Assembly: GCA_003157225.1 (NCBI GenBank)
Contig: PMIZ01000274.1
Location: forward strand, 853-7,036
DNA: 6,184 nucleotides
DNA from: Actinomycetota bacterium
Lineage (GTDB): Bacteria > Actinomycetota > Thermoleophilia > RBG-16-64-13
Reading direction: 5' to 3'
Part shown: in pieces, positions 5,637 through 6,184 of the stretch
How the letters are laid out: each line of letters starts with the position of its first letter
How positions within the stretch are numbered: position 1 is the first letter of the stretch
The notes under the pieces: model-generated
The model's database searches: none
What the model saw: the letters and a program-made list of their open reading frames with translations, nothing else
What the model was told of the DNA's origin: nothing
Made by a program: the position numbers and the translations under genes

Positions 5637-6184
5637 TACAGGACCCCTCTCAGCCTGGGATCGAGGGCGTCTCTGAGCCCGTCACCTACCATATTGAAGG
5701 CAAAGACAACCAGCATCAGGGCCAGGCCGGGGGCAAACGCGAGCATGGGATTGGTCAGAAGGTATTGCTGCCCGTCGTTCACCATGCTTCCCCACGTGGC
5801 CGTCGGGGGCAAAACGCCAATACCTAGATAGCTTAGAGCAGCCTCGGCCAGGATGACGCCGCCAAGCGTCATGGTTGTGAAAACGATTAGGGGCGGCAGA
5901 CAATTGGGGATAATGTGGGACACCAGTATCCGGAAGCTCGACGTGCCGGTGGCCCGACTCAGAAGGACATAATCATTCTCCTTGACCGACAACGCTTGGC
6001 CGTGGATGAGCCGGGCGGCCCCAGGCACGAGGCCGGCCGACAACGCAATGACCACGTTCAGCACCCCGCCACCAAGAATCGACGCGATAAGCAACGCCAG
6101 CAGGATCATGGGGAAGGCCATGAGGGCGTCCATGATGCGCATGATGATCTGGTTCAACCAACCCCCGAAGAAGCCGGCGATCAG
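5636..6184 (-). CDS. ABC importer permease, DppC/OppC-like (N-terminus outside the window)
   Basis: The C-terminal 182 residues of an inner-membrane permease. The frame is open to the window edge, and residues before the TTG at 6157 (LIAGFFGGW) match the family, so the true start lies beyond base 6184. Visible features, numbered from the edge: MRIMDALMAFPMILLALLI (15-33, hydrophobic), a second hydrophobic stretch near 41-57, the cytoplasmic coupling loop that contacts the ATPase (KENDYVLLSRATG and SHIIPNCLPPLIV, 68-101), then LGGVILAEAALSYLGIG (107-123), the loop PPTATWGSMV, a last membrane segment near 148-166, and the family-typical end DGLRDALDPRLRG. DppC-type subunits are usually about 280-310 residues, so roughly 100-130 are missing. 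It pairs with a DppB-type permease, expected upstream. No frameshift is seen. Confidence 0.93.
   Translation of the reverse strand: MIAGFFGGWLNQIIMRIMDALMAFPMILLALLIASILGGGVLNVVIALSAGLVPGAARLIHGQALSVKENDYVLLSRATGTSSFRILVSHIIPNCLPPLIVFTTMTLGGVILAEAALSYLGIGVLPPTATWGSMVNDGQQYLLTNPMLAFAPGLALMLVVFAFNMVGDGLRDALDPRLRGVL
5644..5648 (-). promoter_or_regulatory. Shine-Dalgarno site of the DppD-like gene
   Basis: AGGGG on the minus strand lies 7 nt before the GTG at 5636-5634, inside the last codons of the permease. It supports the GTG start and the TAGTG stop-start overlap. Confidence 0.6.

Noticed and set aside
6155..6157. TTG at 6157 as the true start of the permease
   Set aside because: The frame continues upstream to the window edge with residues typical of the family, so the TTG is an internal Leu codon.

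Overview
This 6.2 kb, GC-rich window holds seven genes, all transcribed from the minus strand, so they read from high to low coordinates. The sequence does not identify the host. A radical-SAM activase for a glycyl radical enzyme points to an anaerobe or facultative anaerobe. Three GTG starts, Shine-Dalgarno sites of the GGAGG type and one near-consensus sigma-70 promoter fit a high-GC bacterium such as an anaerobic actinobacterium, Chloroflexota or deltaproteobacterium. I cannot separate these.

Layout in the direction of transcription. (1) 6184-3653 is the end of a dipeptide/oligopeptide/nickel-class ABC importer operon: the last 182 residues of a DppC/OppC-like permease, then a DppD/OppD-like ATPase and a DppF/OppF-like ATPase. 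The genes overlap by 1 nt and 20 nt. The DppB-like permease and the solute-binding protein are not in the window and probably lie upstream, beyond base 6184. (2) 3652-3338 is a 315-nt gap without a convincing gene or terminator, with a possible weak promoter at its end. (3) 3337-2381 encodes a one-chain regulator with an N-terminal MerR-type DNA-binding domain followed by a TetR-type domain. (4) 2380-2104 is a 277-nt gap with the best promoter in the window (TTGACA, 18 nt, TACTAT), an AGTAG-rich repeat over its -10 region, and a leader of about 200 nt. (5) 2103 to 1 and beyond is a tight operon: an aldo/keto reductase, a glycyl-radical-enzyme activase, and the first 23 codons of a gene that is probably the glycyl radical enzyme.

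Working model (inference): the importer brings in a small organic substrate, the activase installs a glycyl radical on the enzyme that starts at base 69, and the reductase handles a carbonyl compound before or after that step. The MerR-TetR regulator may control the reductase/activase/enzyme operon, and perhaps itself, in response to the substrate. The substrate cannot be read from this window because the enzyme that would identify it runs off the edge.
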